Part shown: piece after piece, positions 1 through 6,377 of the stretch | Layout: every line of letters starts with the position of its first letter | Numbering within the stretch: the first letter of the stretch is position 1 | DNA from: Ruminococcaceae bacterium UBA1734 | Lineage (GTDB): Bacteria; Bacillota; Clostridia; Oscillospirales; Acutalibacteraceae | NCBI GenBank assembly: GCA_002315765.1 | Contig: DCIE01000018.1 | Coordinates: forward strand, 1-31,900 | Length of the DNA: 31,900 nucleotides | Reading direction: 5' to 3' | The notes under the pieces: generated by a model | The model's database searches: none | The model's input: only the letters and a program-made list of their open reading frames with translations | What the model was told of the DNA's origin: nothing | Translations under genes and position numbers: made by a program

Positions 1-32
1 TTTGCGCCACTGTGTGTTTTGATCTTAGGCAT
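1..32 (-). CDS. rpmI: 50S ribosomal protein L35, N-terminal fragment
   Basis: Only the first ten codons are inside the window; they read MPKIKTHSGA, followed by a lysine codon cut by the edge, which is the invariant N-terminus of bacterial L35. L35 is a small basic protein of the large ribosomal subunit. An AGGAGG ribosome binding site lies at 41-46. The gene follows infC with a gap of 27 nt, in the conserved order infC-rpmI-rplT, so rplT is expected just beyond the left edge. Confidence 0.93.
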   Translation of the reverse strand, partial: MPKIKTHSGA

Positions 33-59
33 TTTTATGTCCTCCTAAATTAAAAATAC

Positions 60-581
60 TTATTTACCGGATTTCGGAGCCATAAACATTAACATGTTAC
101 GACCTTCCATCTTAGCAGCTTTTTCAACATTTCCTGCTTCACCGCAATGTGCGGCAAAACGTTCCATAAGTTCAATTCCCATTTCCGGATGACCGAGTTC
201 ACGGCCTCTGAATCTAATAGAGAATTTAACCTTATTGCCACCCTGCAAAAACTTAATTGCATGGTTAGCCTTGGTCTCAAAGTCATGAGTATCAATTCCT
301 ACACCGATTAGGCGTATTTCCTTAATTTCAATAACTTTTTGATTTTTTTTAGCATCTTTTTCTCTTTTAGCCTGTTCAAAACGGTATTTACCGTAATCCA
401 TAATCTTACATACGGGCGGAACGGCATTGGGAGAAATGTTTACAAGGTCAAGGTCCTTTTCGTAAGCCAACTCAAGAGCTTTGTTAATAGGCAAAATTCC
501 AAGCTGAGAACCGTCAGAACCAATAACACGAGCTTCCTTAACTTTAATACCTTCGTTGATTGCTAATTCTTTGCTGCTGAT
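60..581 (-). CDS. infC: Translation initiation factor IF-3 (non-ATG start, ATC)
   Basis: IF-3 binds the 30S subunit, prevents premature 50S joining and proofreads the start codon and initiator tRNA. The frame reads ISSKELAINEGIKVKEARVI at its start and contains INKALELAYEKDLDLV and later IEIKEIRLI, typical of the N domain, linker and C domain. No ATG, GTG or TTG lies near the true N-terminus. A GGAGGTG Shine-Dalgarno sits 7 nt before the codon ATC at 579-581, giving 173 residues, the normal family length. An in-frame TTG at 492-494 would cut off the first 29 residues and has no ribosome binding site. A rare AUU-type start on infC is known in Escherichia coli, where IF-3 represses its own translation by rejecting it; the same feedback is inferred here. 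Transcribed with rpmI from the promoter at 739-766. Confidence 0.93.
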   Translation of the reverse strand: MSSKELAINEGIKVKEARVIGSDGSQLGILPINKALELAYEKDLDLVNISPNAVPPVCKIMDYGKYRFEQAKREKDAKKNQKVIEIKEIRLIGVGIDTHDFETKANHAIKFLQGGNKVKFSIRFRGRELGHPEMGIELMERFAAHCGEAGNVEKAAKMEGRNMLMFMAPKSGK

Positions 582-732
582 TGTGAAGCACCTCCAAAAT
601 AATGGTAAAAATATTAAACGCAGACAAAAAATGTCCGCGTCTACTCAATAAAATAATAAGAAAATCTTAAAAATTATTGACCTTGAAACTAAAAATCGCA
701 AGGTGAGAACGGAACATTCTTCTTCATTGTCT
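582..732 (-). promoter_or_regulatory. infC-rpmI-rplT 5' leader, probable L20-type autoregulatory leader
   Basis: About 150 nt of untranslated RNA precede infC. Near its 5' end the motif CTCACCTTGCG forms a hairpin, ACCTTG pairing with CAAGGT (680-704). An attenuator hairpin at 618-640 follows. This arrangement, upstream of infC-rpmI-rplT in a Firmicute, matches the known L20 leader in which free L20 represses the operon. The assignment rests on position and the CACCTTG motif; I could not run a covariance model. Confidence 0.6.
618..640 (-). terminator. Attenuator-type hairpin in the infC leader
   Basis: On the minus strand ACGCGGACA pairs with TGTCTGCGT (9 bp including one G-U) around a 5-nt loop, and is followed by TTTAATATTTTT. 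It lies between the infC promoter and the infC ribosome binding site, so it can act as a leader terminator rather than the end of a gene. Whether it conditionally terminates is inferred. Confidence 0.7.
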
Positions 733-738
733 TGTATG

Positions 739-766
739 ATTATATCACGAAAATAAAAAATGTCAA
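739..766 (-). promoter_or_regulatory. Sigma-A promoter of infC operon
   Basis: Minus strand shows a perfect -35 TTGACA (761-766) and a perfect -10 TATAAT (739-744) separated by 16 nt. The predicted transcript starts near 732, giving a leader of about 150 nt. Confidence 0.9.
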
Positions 767-803
767 GAGTTTTTTGCTCATTTTTTAAATTTCGAAAAAT
801 ATC

Positions 804-832
804 TTTACTTAAAAAGGAATTTGTGATACCAT
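804..832 (+). promoter_or_regulatory. Possible promoter of the EamA transporter gene
   Basis: TTTACT (804-809) and TACCAT (827-832) are 17 nt apart, 31 nt before the gene's ATG. The -10 matches consensus at only four of six bases, so this is weak. Confidence 0.35.
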
Positions 833-863
833 CATAAAAGCATTATTTAAGGGATGAACAAAA

Positions 864-1754
864 ATGAAACAAAAAAAACAAACACTCGGTATGCTTGCGG
901 CATTGATAGCAAATCTGATATTCGGATTTAGTTTTATTTTTTCAAAGATGGCACTTAAGGTTGCACATCCTTTAATTATTTTAAGCATTAGATTTGCCGT
1001 AGCATTCTTAACAATGAGTATAATCATTCTTTTAGGATCAGTCAAGGTAAATTTTAAAAACAAGCCCATTAAAAAACTGTTGCTTATGGGTATTGCACAA
1101 CCGCTATTATACTTTATTTTTGAACTTTACGGTTTAAAAATGGTATCAAGCGCCTTGTCCGGCATAATTATCTCTCTTGTTCCCGTAGGAGTGTTAATCT
1201 ACTCTTCCCTGTTTTCCGCCGAAAAGCCTACACGAAAACAAACGCTTTGTACTATTTTGTCTATTGTAGGTGTTTGTGCTATAAGCTTATTATCAAGCAA
1301 TACCGGAAAGAATTATTTTTTAGGCATTATTTTGCTTGTAGGTGCTGTTATAAGTGCGGTGGCATTTAATATTTTAAGCCGTGAACAATCCGCCGTTTTT
1401 TCACCCTTTGAACGAACTTTCTTTATGTTTCTTATTGCAACAGTAGGATTTAATCTTTTTTCCATTTTTGTTTTAAGAGATGAATATATACCTCAAATAA
1501 TCTCTGCTTTTTCTTCCCCACGATTTTTAGCGGCAATATTTTATTTAGCCATTATTTCATCTGTTTTAGCCTTTATGCTGTATAATTTTTCCACATCAAA
1601 TATTTCTGCGGTGCGTTCTTCATCTTTCTCAAACATTATTACCGTTGTATCTATTGTTGCAGGTATTGTTATATTAAAAGAAAAGTTGTCCATACTTCAA
1701 ATAATTATTTGCGTACCTATAATTCTGGGAGTTTGGGGTGTAAACAAAGAATAA
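864..1754 (+). CDS. EamA/DMT-superfamily permease
   Basis: A 296-residue integral membrane protein with about ten hydrophobic helices arranged as two EamA repeats, roughly residues 8-140 and 150-293. The N-terminus shows NLIFGFSFIFSKMAL, and the second half shows SSVLAFMLYNF and SIVAGIVILKEKLS, both typical of drug/metabolite transporter family members. These proteins sit in the cytoplasmic membrane and usually export amino acids, metabolites or drugs; the substrate here cannot be told. The start is ATG 864 behind the weak site AAGGGA. The gene is alone on its transcript, divergent from infC, and the cysteine-rich peptide gene follows. Family assignment is firm, function is not. Confidence 0.85.
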   Translation: MKQKKQTLGMLAALIANLIFGFSFIFSKMALKVAHPLIILSIRFAVAFLTMSIIILLGSVKVNFKNKPIKKLLLMGIAQPLLYFIFELYGLKMVSSALSGIIISLVPVGVLIYSSLFSAEKPTRKQTLCTILSIVGVCAISLLSSNTGKNYFLGIILLVGAVISAVAFNILSREQSAVFSPFERTFFMFLIATVGFNLFSIFVLRDEYIPQIISAFSSPRFLAAIFYLAIISSVLAFMLYNFSTSNISAVRSSSFSNIITVVSIVAGIVILKEKLSILQIIICVPIILGVWGVNKE

Positions 1755-1817
1755 TTCAGTAACATTTTTTCTACCAAAACATAGTATATGTTGAAAGACA
1801 AAAAGGAGGTCTTCAAT

Positions 1818-1928
1818 ATGTGTAACAATGGTTTTGGCGGAAATTGCACTTGGATACTAATTCTTATCCTCTTCCTTGTATGCTGCTGCGGTAATAACTC
1901 CGACAATGGTTGCGGCTGTGGCTGCTGA
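1818..1928 (+). CDS. Small cysteine- and glycine-rich peptide, 36 residues
   Basis: The ORF encodes MCNNGFGGNCTWIL, then a hydrophobic stretch ILILFLV, then CCCG and a GCGCGC tail. Nine of 36 residues are cysteine. A strong AAAGGAGG Shine-Dalgarno (1802-1809) lies 8 nt before the ATG, and a terminator follows at 1956-1980, so it is very likely a real short gene. Similar tiny proteins with a Gly-rich start, one membrane segment and a Cys-rich end are common in Clostridia and some resemble the YjcZ-type sporulation peptides, but no function is established. The cysteines could bind metal or form disulfides. Confidence 0.72.
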   Translation: MCNNGFGGNCTWILILILFLVCCCGNNSDNGCGCGC

Positions 1929-1955
1929 TTACAGTAGTAATCCTATTTAAAGTTT

Positions 1956-1985
1956 GGGCCAAAGGATTTTCCTTTGGCTCTCTCT
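1956..1985 (+). terminator. Rho-independent terminator after the small peptide gene
   Basis: GGGCCAAAGG pairs with CCTTTGGCTC (10 bp, one G-U) around loop ATTTT, then TCTCTTTAATTTT. It ends the transcript 28 nt after the peptide stop codon. Confidence 0.75.
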
Positions 1986-1996
1986 TTAATTTTCTC

Positions 1997-2024
1997 TTGA
2001 AGATTTCAAAAATAATGATATAAT
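1997..2024 (+). promoter_or_regulatory. Promoter of the DUF4364 gene
   Basis: TTGAAG (1997-2002) and a perfect TATAAT (2019-2024) with a 16-nt spacer, directly downstream of the preceding terminator and 33 nt before the TTG start. Confidence 0.7.
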
Positions 2025-2056
2025 AATATATAAATGAATTAAAGGATGTATTTGCT

Positions 2057-2605
2057 TTGGAAAATGATGCAGCTTCCGCAGGTGTAAGACTCGGCGGACT
2101 TTTTAACACGGCTGAAATTAAAATTTTAATATGCTATATTCTAAACTCGGTAAATGAGCCTGTTCCGGCAACAATGCTTGTAAATGAGCTTCATTTTGAG
2201 GGTATTGCCAACGGATTTGAAGTAAGTGATGCTATTGTTTCTTTAAATAACAGCGGTCATATCAAATTGGCAAATGCCGACGATGACAGTTATGTTGTTA
2301 CCGAAAAAGGTAAGGAAACCTCCGAAACCTTGAAAACATCATTGTCCTTGATTGTAAAAAACAGGGCTTTTGCCATCGCCATTCGTTTACTTGCAAGATT
2401 TAAAAATATCAAACAAACAAGCTTTGATGTGGTAAATGAGAACGGTGTACCTTATATCGTTTGTTCGGTGCTTGACGGAGATTTACCGCTTATGAGTATA
2501 AAATTACTTCTTTCTGACGAAAATCAAGCCTCCTGTATTAAAGAAAGATTTCTTGATAATCCAACCGAGATTTACAAAACAATTATTGAAAAATTGACAA
2601 AATAA
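2057..2605 (+). CDS. DUF4364 family protein
   Basis: A 182-residue soluble protein recognised as DUF4364, a family found mainly in Clostridia. The N-terminal half (about residues 15-95) reads like a winged helix: TAEIKILICYILNSV, then VSDAIVSLNNSGHIKLANADD and YVVTEKGKETSETL, a helix-helix-wing order seen in MarR/PadR-like folds. The C-terminal half is a mixed alpha/beta domain without a recognisable motif. A transcriptional regulator is plausible but not proven. The start is TTG 2057 with AAAGGA (2041-2046) 10 nt upstream; the nearby ATG codons are out of frame. It stands alone between a promoter and a terminator. Confidence 0.78.
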   Translation: MENDAASAGVRLGGLFNTAEIKILICYILNSVNEPVPATMLVNELHFEGIANGFEVSDAIVSLNNSGHIKLANADDDSYVVTEKGKETSETLKTSLSLIVKNRAFAIAIRLLARFKNIKQTSFDVVNENGVPYIVCSVLDGDLPLMSIKLLLSDENQASCIKERFLDNPTEIYKTIIEKLTK

Positions 2606-2620
2606 TATATAAACTATTAA

Positions 2621-2654
2621 ATCCTACCGCAAATTAATGCGATAGGATTTTTTT
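2621..2654 (+). terminator. Terminator after DUF4364, usable in both directions
   Basis: ATCCTACCGC and GCGATAGGAT form a 10-bp stem with one imperfect pair around AAATTAAT, followed on the plus strand by seven T. On the minus strand the same stem (with a G-U pair) lies just after the stop codon of the activase gene and is followed by TTTAATAGTTT, so it probably also ends the catabolic cluster transcript. Confidence 0.8.
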
Positions 2655-3408
2655 ATAGTTGATATTCAAGACCTAACATCTTGTATTTTGCTCCCGCCAT
2701 TTCGTTATAGGGTATTTTTTCCCAGTTTGAATTACCGATTATCTCCTTTATTTGAGACAGGTTTTCGGGTGTATCAACAATACCGGGAATTAACGGTGTC
2801 CTAATAACAAAAGGCTTTCCGCTTTCCTTTAAAAGTTTAAAGTTATTAAGAATATTCTTATTATCAACACCGGTATAAGCTTTATGCTTCTTTGCATCGG
2901 CGATTTTTATATCCATAATAACAAAATCAAGTTTTTCGATAACCTTTAAATATGTATCGCTGTCGGTGAAACCGCTTGTTTCAATACAAAGATGGTAATC
3001 TTTAAGCAGGTCAAGCATTTTAAGTAAAAATTCGGATTGCATAAAAGGCTCTCCGCCGGAAAAGGTAAAACCTCCGAAGTTCTCGCCCAAAATCTCGGCA
3101 CCTTTAATTAATTCATCCGCAAGTTCTAAAGGCTCTACTTCTCTACCCGAAACCACAAGACAGTTCTCGGGACAGATATGTAAGCATCTGCCAAAGGGCT
3201 GACATTCGGGATGATTGCAGGTCTTTTTACAAAGATTGCATTTATGACATCTAACCTCTTTATACATTAATTGAGGCTTAGAAGATAAACCCTCGGGATT
3301 ATGGCACCACCTACATCTTAAAGGGCAACCCTTTAAAAACACCGTTGTACGAATACCCGGTCCGTCGTGGACAGCCATTTCTTTAATATCAAAAATCGTA
3401 CCTTTCAT
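2653..3408 (-). CDS. Glycyl radical enzyme activating protein (radical SAM)
   Basis: A 251-residue radical-SAM activase of the PflA/CutD type that uses a [4Fe-4S] cluster and S-adenosylmethionine to install the glycyl radical on its partner enzyme. The cluster motif CxxxCxxC is Cys28, Cys32, Cys35 within GCPLRCRWC. A ferredoxin-like insert follows with many cysteines (54, 57, 60, 64, 69, 75, 79, 83), which is typical of activases for eliminase-type glycyl radical enzymes rather than plain PflA. TFSGGEP is the SAM-contacting motif. It starts 2 nt after the SGNH stop codon with no clear Shine-Dalgarno, implying translational coupling. Its partner is presumably the glycyl radical enzyme two genes upstream. 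Confidence 0.93.
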   Translation of the reverse strand: MKGTIFDIKEMAVHDGPGIRTTVFLKGCPLRCRWCHNPEGLSSKPQLMYKEVRCHKCNLCKKTCNHPECQPFGRCLHICPENCLVVSGREVEPLELADELIKGAEILGENFGGFTFSGGEPFMQSEFLLKMLDLLKDYHLCIETSGFTDSDTYLKVIEKLDFVIMDIKIADAKKHKAYTGVDNKNILNNFKLLKESGKPFVIRTPLIPGIVDTPENLSQIKEIIGNSNWEKIPYNEMAGAKYKMLGLEYQL

Positions 3409-3410
3409 AA

Positions 3411-4166
3411 TTACAACAAGCTACACTTCACGGCATTGGCATTAAACTTACCGATTTTCTTTGCACCATTCACATTGGGATGAAGACCGTCAATCAAATC
3501 TCTACCCATTTCGCCGTCTTTTTCATATATACCGCAAATACCGCAGTTGAATGTATCGATAAATGTTACATCGGAAATTCTATCACAAATCATCCGCATT
3601 AATCTACGCTTGTAACTGATTTCGGTATATCCCCTAACCGTTTCAAAGCCCTGAATAGGTGCACAAAAATAAATCTTTGCAGTAGGATACATAGATTTTA
3701 AACTCTCGTAAATAAACCTCATAGCGCCGGGCCAAGTATAACAATTAATATCATTGCTATCAACCACTGCACCGTTTTTAGTAAACTGGTCCTCGATGGT
3801 ATCAATATCGCATTTTTCCTTAGAGAACCAGTCATTTGTTCCTGCCGCAACAAGTATCAAATCAAAATCTTCGTAATCGGGATTATAAGAATAATGCTTA
3901 TTATTTTTATCTTTTGCACGGGAGATTTTTTCTATTTGATTGGCGAGTACATTTTGATTATAGTCGGTTTTATCCCCTAAAAACACCGGATTTCCGTCAT
4001 ATTCTACCGGTTGTCCGTTAGATAATCTTGCGCCTGAAACCGAAACATTTACAAAATGTTTCGGCTCCATAATTTCATTAAAATATTTAACCCAACCTCT
4101 ATCGGTAGTATTAAGTGCGGTAATGCTATCGCCTAAAAACAAAATCCTTTTATTTTTATAATCCAT
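3411..4166 (-). CDS. SGNH/GDSL-family hydrolase
   Basis: A 251-residue cytoplasmic SGNH hydrolase (no signal peptide). Block I is FLGDSI with nucleophile Ser14, block III is GTNDW, and block V is DGLHPN with Asp226 and His229 near the C-terminus. Such enzymes are esterases or deacylases, and in a sugar operon a carbohydrate deacetylase is plausible. The start at 4166 is chosen because GGTGA lies 5 nt upstream and the family begins just before the GDS motif; an in-frame ATG at 4178 would add MVII. The start codon and ribosome binding site lie inside the 3' part of the structured leader at 4165-4307. It sits between the glycyl radical enzyme and its activase. Confidence 0.85.
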   Translation of the reverse strand: MDYKNKRILFLGDSITALNTTDRGWVKYFNEIMEPKHFVNVSVSGARLSNGQPVEYDGNPVFLGDKTDYNQNVLANQIEKISRAKDKNNKHYSYNPDYEDFDLILVAAGTNDWFSKEKCDIDTIEDQFTKNGAVVDSNDINCYTWPGAMRFIYESLKSMYPTAKIYFCAPIQGFETVRGYTEISYKRRLMRMICDRISDVTFIDTFNCGICGIYEKDGEMGRDLIDGLHPNVNGAKKIGKFNANAVKCSLL

Positions 4167-4307
4167 AATAATCACCATTTCTTTAAGACACAAAAAGCGA
4201 TAAAAATTCACCGAAATGGTGATTATTATATCGCATCTGTTTCGGTTGCCTCTTGGGAGGCGAGAAACAGGCGTCTTTATATTTTTTAGCGTGATTTTCC
4301 ACGCTAA
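4165..4307 (-). ncRNA. Structured leader element, copy 1 (candidate translational riboswitch)
   Basis: On the minus strand the order is: an 8-bp hairpin TTAGCGTG/CACGCTAA (4286-4307); a nested stem-loop at 4232-4273 made of CGC/GCG, CTGTTTC/GAAACAG and GCCTC/GAGGC with asymmetric internal loops TC and AACC; then AATAATCACCATTTC. This last segment can form a short local hairpin TCACC/GGTGA (4208-4222) or pair 17 of 17 bases with the start region of the SGNH gene (4213-4229 with 4165-4181), covering GGTGA and the AU of the start codon. Copy 2 lies at 9896-10036. I do not recognise a known riboswitch class. Confidence 0.6.
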
Positions 4308-4310
4308 CCC

Positions 4311-6296
4311 TTATACTGTATATGCCTGTCTTGCAATAACATGGTCTTGATATTCTTTATCAAGTTCAATAAAGTAGGCACTCCAGCCCCAAATTCTAAC
4401 TACTAATTGCTTATGATTTTCAGGATGAAGTTGTGCATCAAGCATTGTTTCACGATTTACTGTGTTAAGCTGTAATTGATGTCCGCCACGGTCAATAAAT
4501 GTCTTCACAACCATACCGACCTTTTGGACACTGTCCTCATCGGTAAATAAGCTTTGATGGAATTCAAGTGTCAAAGGTCCGCCGTTTATTGCTCTTTCAA
4601 AGTGAGGCTTTGAAAGGGATGCCACAACGGTAAGAGGACTCTTAATATCAGCAAACAAGCTTACAGAGAAGTTTGTTCCGAAAGGCTCACCCTTTCTTCT
4701 TCCATCAGGCGAAGCGCCGATTTCATTAGCATGCCACAAGTAATACATAGCGCTTCCGGTTCCTGCTCTGAACTTTCCGCCACGACAATTGATTTTACCC
4801 TCTAAACTATCCGCAAAGGTATCAAGCAACTCTACAACTATACTATCGGCATAATCGTCATTGTTACCAACCTTTGGTGTTTCAAATCTAAGTTTATGAA
4901 GAAGCTCAGGGGAATTTTCAAAGTCGGAATTAACCGCCTTGATATATTCTTCTTTAGAAATAGATTTTTCTTCAAAAACATATTTCTTTATTGCCGCAAG
5001 GCTATCGGCGGCTGTGGAAATACCTGTACCGTGGATGCCGAAATTATTGTATTTTCCTTGGTTATAGATATCGCAGTCCATTACTACATTCATAAACGGA
5101 GACGGAACAAACCACAAATCTTTTATATTATCGCAAATTTCATTTGAAGCTGATTTAATTTCGTCCTTTGTATGCTCGAAAAATTCGTCAAAATCCTTAC
5201 TTTCAAGTAAATACTTACGGAAAGCGGTATCAACTGCCTTGGGATAAGACATTGCGGCAATATTTGCAACATCTCCTCCCACATTCGGAATAATGAACTC
5301 CCAACAAGCGGCAACGGTATAATTTACGGCATCGTTATGCTCATATCCCAATTTCTCCAAAGCGGGAATTACAACATCATCATTAGAATACTGCGGAAAT
5401 CCAAGACCTGCTTTTGTCAAATGACTTGCAAGTGTATATCTTTCCTCCGGTGTATCCTTACAAACTCTGAGATTAATTTTAGGGTCTATAAGTTTATTAT
5501 TATAACTTGCTTTTAGGCATAACTCCGACAATTCGTTAAATACTTCGTTGCCGTTTTCGTCAACGCCGCCTAACATCATACTTTGTCCGTTATCCCCTTG
5601 TTGTACGCCAATATAAATATCACTGTCCTTATTAAAGGAAAGGAAGAAATCTTCAAGCAATTCCAAGGCTGTTTCTTTGGTGTAAACACCTTTATCCATA
5701 TCGGCTTTAAGGTATGAATAAACATATTTATCAAATCTACCTACGGTATTATGATAATTTCCCTCAAGCCATAAAGCATAGTGTATAATACGGAAAAACT
5801 GCAATGCTTCACGGAAATTACGAGCTTTATAACGGGGAACCTGTGTTAAAACCTCAACTATATCCTCTCTGCCCTGCTTTTTTGCCTCTTCTAAATACTT
5901 GTCGGACAGCATAATAATATTGTCAATAGCTCTTTTACCGTACTCATCGGCGGTTTTTCTTTTCTCAAGTAATCCCATACCGATTGTATCATAATAGTTC
6001 GGAGAAAGATTAGACATATATCCAAGTTCATGAACATAATGCTTTGATTTAATATCTTTCCATTCGTCCTCGGTAAAACAATCCGGCAAATTGGAAACGG
6101 TGCGGAGAAAAACAATTTTCTCACCCTCTAAAATTACAGGAGTTTCTTCCTTACAAAGTTTCTCAAACCTATCAGCCATTCTTTCGATAGGCGCTACTTT
6201 GTTTTGTGAGTACACAGATGCTAAATCCCAATCAACGGTATGACGGAACGAATGATGTTTTTTATCAACAATAAAGTCGTACAGTTTCTTATTCAT
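4311..6296 (-). CDS. Glycyl radical enzyme, eliminase type (unknown substrate)
   Basis: A 661-residue member of the pyruvate formate-lyase-like superfamily. The C-terminus carries the radical motif RIWGW with Gly637, and the thiyl-radical residue is Cys331 in AACWEF. The Cys-X-Glu pattern (Cys331, Glu333) is that of dehydratases and C-N, C-S or C-O lyases such as glycerol dehydratase and CutC, not of pyruvate formate-lyase, which has two adjacent cysteines. The protein is about 100-150 residues shorter than the characterised enzymes (usually near 780-850). GAGGT precedes ATG 6296 by 5 nt. Its own promoter and a palindrome lie at 6321-6369. The activase is encoded downstream. A radical dehydration or lyase step on a sugar-derived compound is inferred; the substrate is unknown. 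Confidence 0.88.
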   Translation of the reverse strand: MNKKLYDFIVDKKHHSFRHTVDWDLASVYSQNKVAPIERMADRFEKLCKEETPVILEGEKIVFLRTVSNLPDCFTEDEWKDIKSKHYVHELGYMSNLSPNYYDTIGMGLLEKRKTADEYGKRAIDNIIMLSDKYLEEAKKQGREDIVEVLTQVPRYKARNFREALQFFRIIHYALWLEGNYHNTVGRFDKYVYSYLKADMDKGVYTKETALELLEDFFLSFNKDSDIYIGVQQGDNGQSMMLGGVDENGNEVFNELSELCLKASYNNKLIDPKINLRVCKDTPEERYTLASHLTKAGLGFPQYSNDDVVIPALEKLGYEHNDAVNYTVAACWEFIIPNVGGDVANIAAMSYPKAVDTAFRKYLLESKDFDEFFEHTKDEIKSASNEICDNIKDLWFVPSPFMNVVMDCDIYNQGKYNNFGIHGTGISTAADSLAAIKKYVFEEKSISKEEYIKAVNSDFENSPELLHKLRFETPKVGNNDDYADSIVVELLDTFADSLEGKINCRGGKFRAGTGSAMYYLWHANEIGASPDGRRKGEPFGTNFSVSLFADIKSPLTVVASLSKPHFERAINGGPLTLEFHQSLFTDEDSVQKVGMVVKTFIDRGGHQLQLNTVNRETMLDAQLHPENHKQLVVRIWGWSAYFIELDKEYQDHVIARQAYTV

Positions 6297-6320
6297 ATAC
6301 TACCTCGCAAAAATAAAAAT

Positions 6321-6337
6321 ATAGTAATGATTACTAT
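6321..6337. promoter_or_regulatory. 17-bp palindrome, probable operator of the glycyl radical enzyme gene
   Basis: ATAGTAATGATTACTAT is a perfect palindrome with 8-bp arms and one central base. It begins 5 nt downstream of the -10 box at 6342-6347 in the direction of transcription, so it covers the expected transcription start, the classical position for a repressor. The sequence differs from the AATGAAA/TTTCATT repeat next to the rpiR-like gene, suggesting another regulator. Confidence 0.55.
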
Positions 6338-6341
6338 TTTC

Positions 6342-6369
6342 AGTATAACACAAATATAAAATAATGCAA
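6342..6369 (-). promoter_or_regulatory. Internal promoter before the glycyl radical enzyme gene
   Basis: Minus strand: TTGCAT (6364-6369), 16 nt, TATACT (6342-6347). It lies in the 81-nt gap after the ETF gene and would allow separate expression of the radical enzyme, SGNH hydrolase and activase. Confidence 0.6.
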
Positions 6370-6377
6370 TAACAAAA

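Noticed and set aside
60..494. infC starting at TTG 494
   Set aside because: It would remove the conserved first 29 residues of IF-3 and has no ribosome binding site.
1778..1792. Palindrome AACATA-GTA-TATGTT before the small peptide gene as a sporulation promoter
   Set aside because: CATAGTA resembles a sigma-G -10 element, but no matching -35 was found at the right distance.
4286..4307. Hairpin TTAGCGTG/CACGCTAA as a terminator of the glycyl radical enzyme gene
   Set aside because: On the transcribed strand it is followed by A residues, not T, and a near copy sits in the second leader, so it belongs to the structured element.
4311..6296. Pyruvate formate-lyase (PflB)
   Set aside because: It has a single Cys followed by Trp-Glu rather than the adjacent Cys-Cys pair, and the activase has a ferredoxin-like insert typical of eliminase systems.
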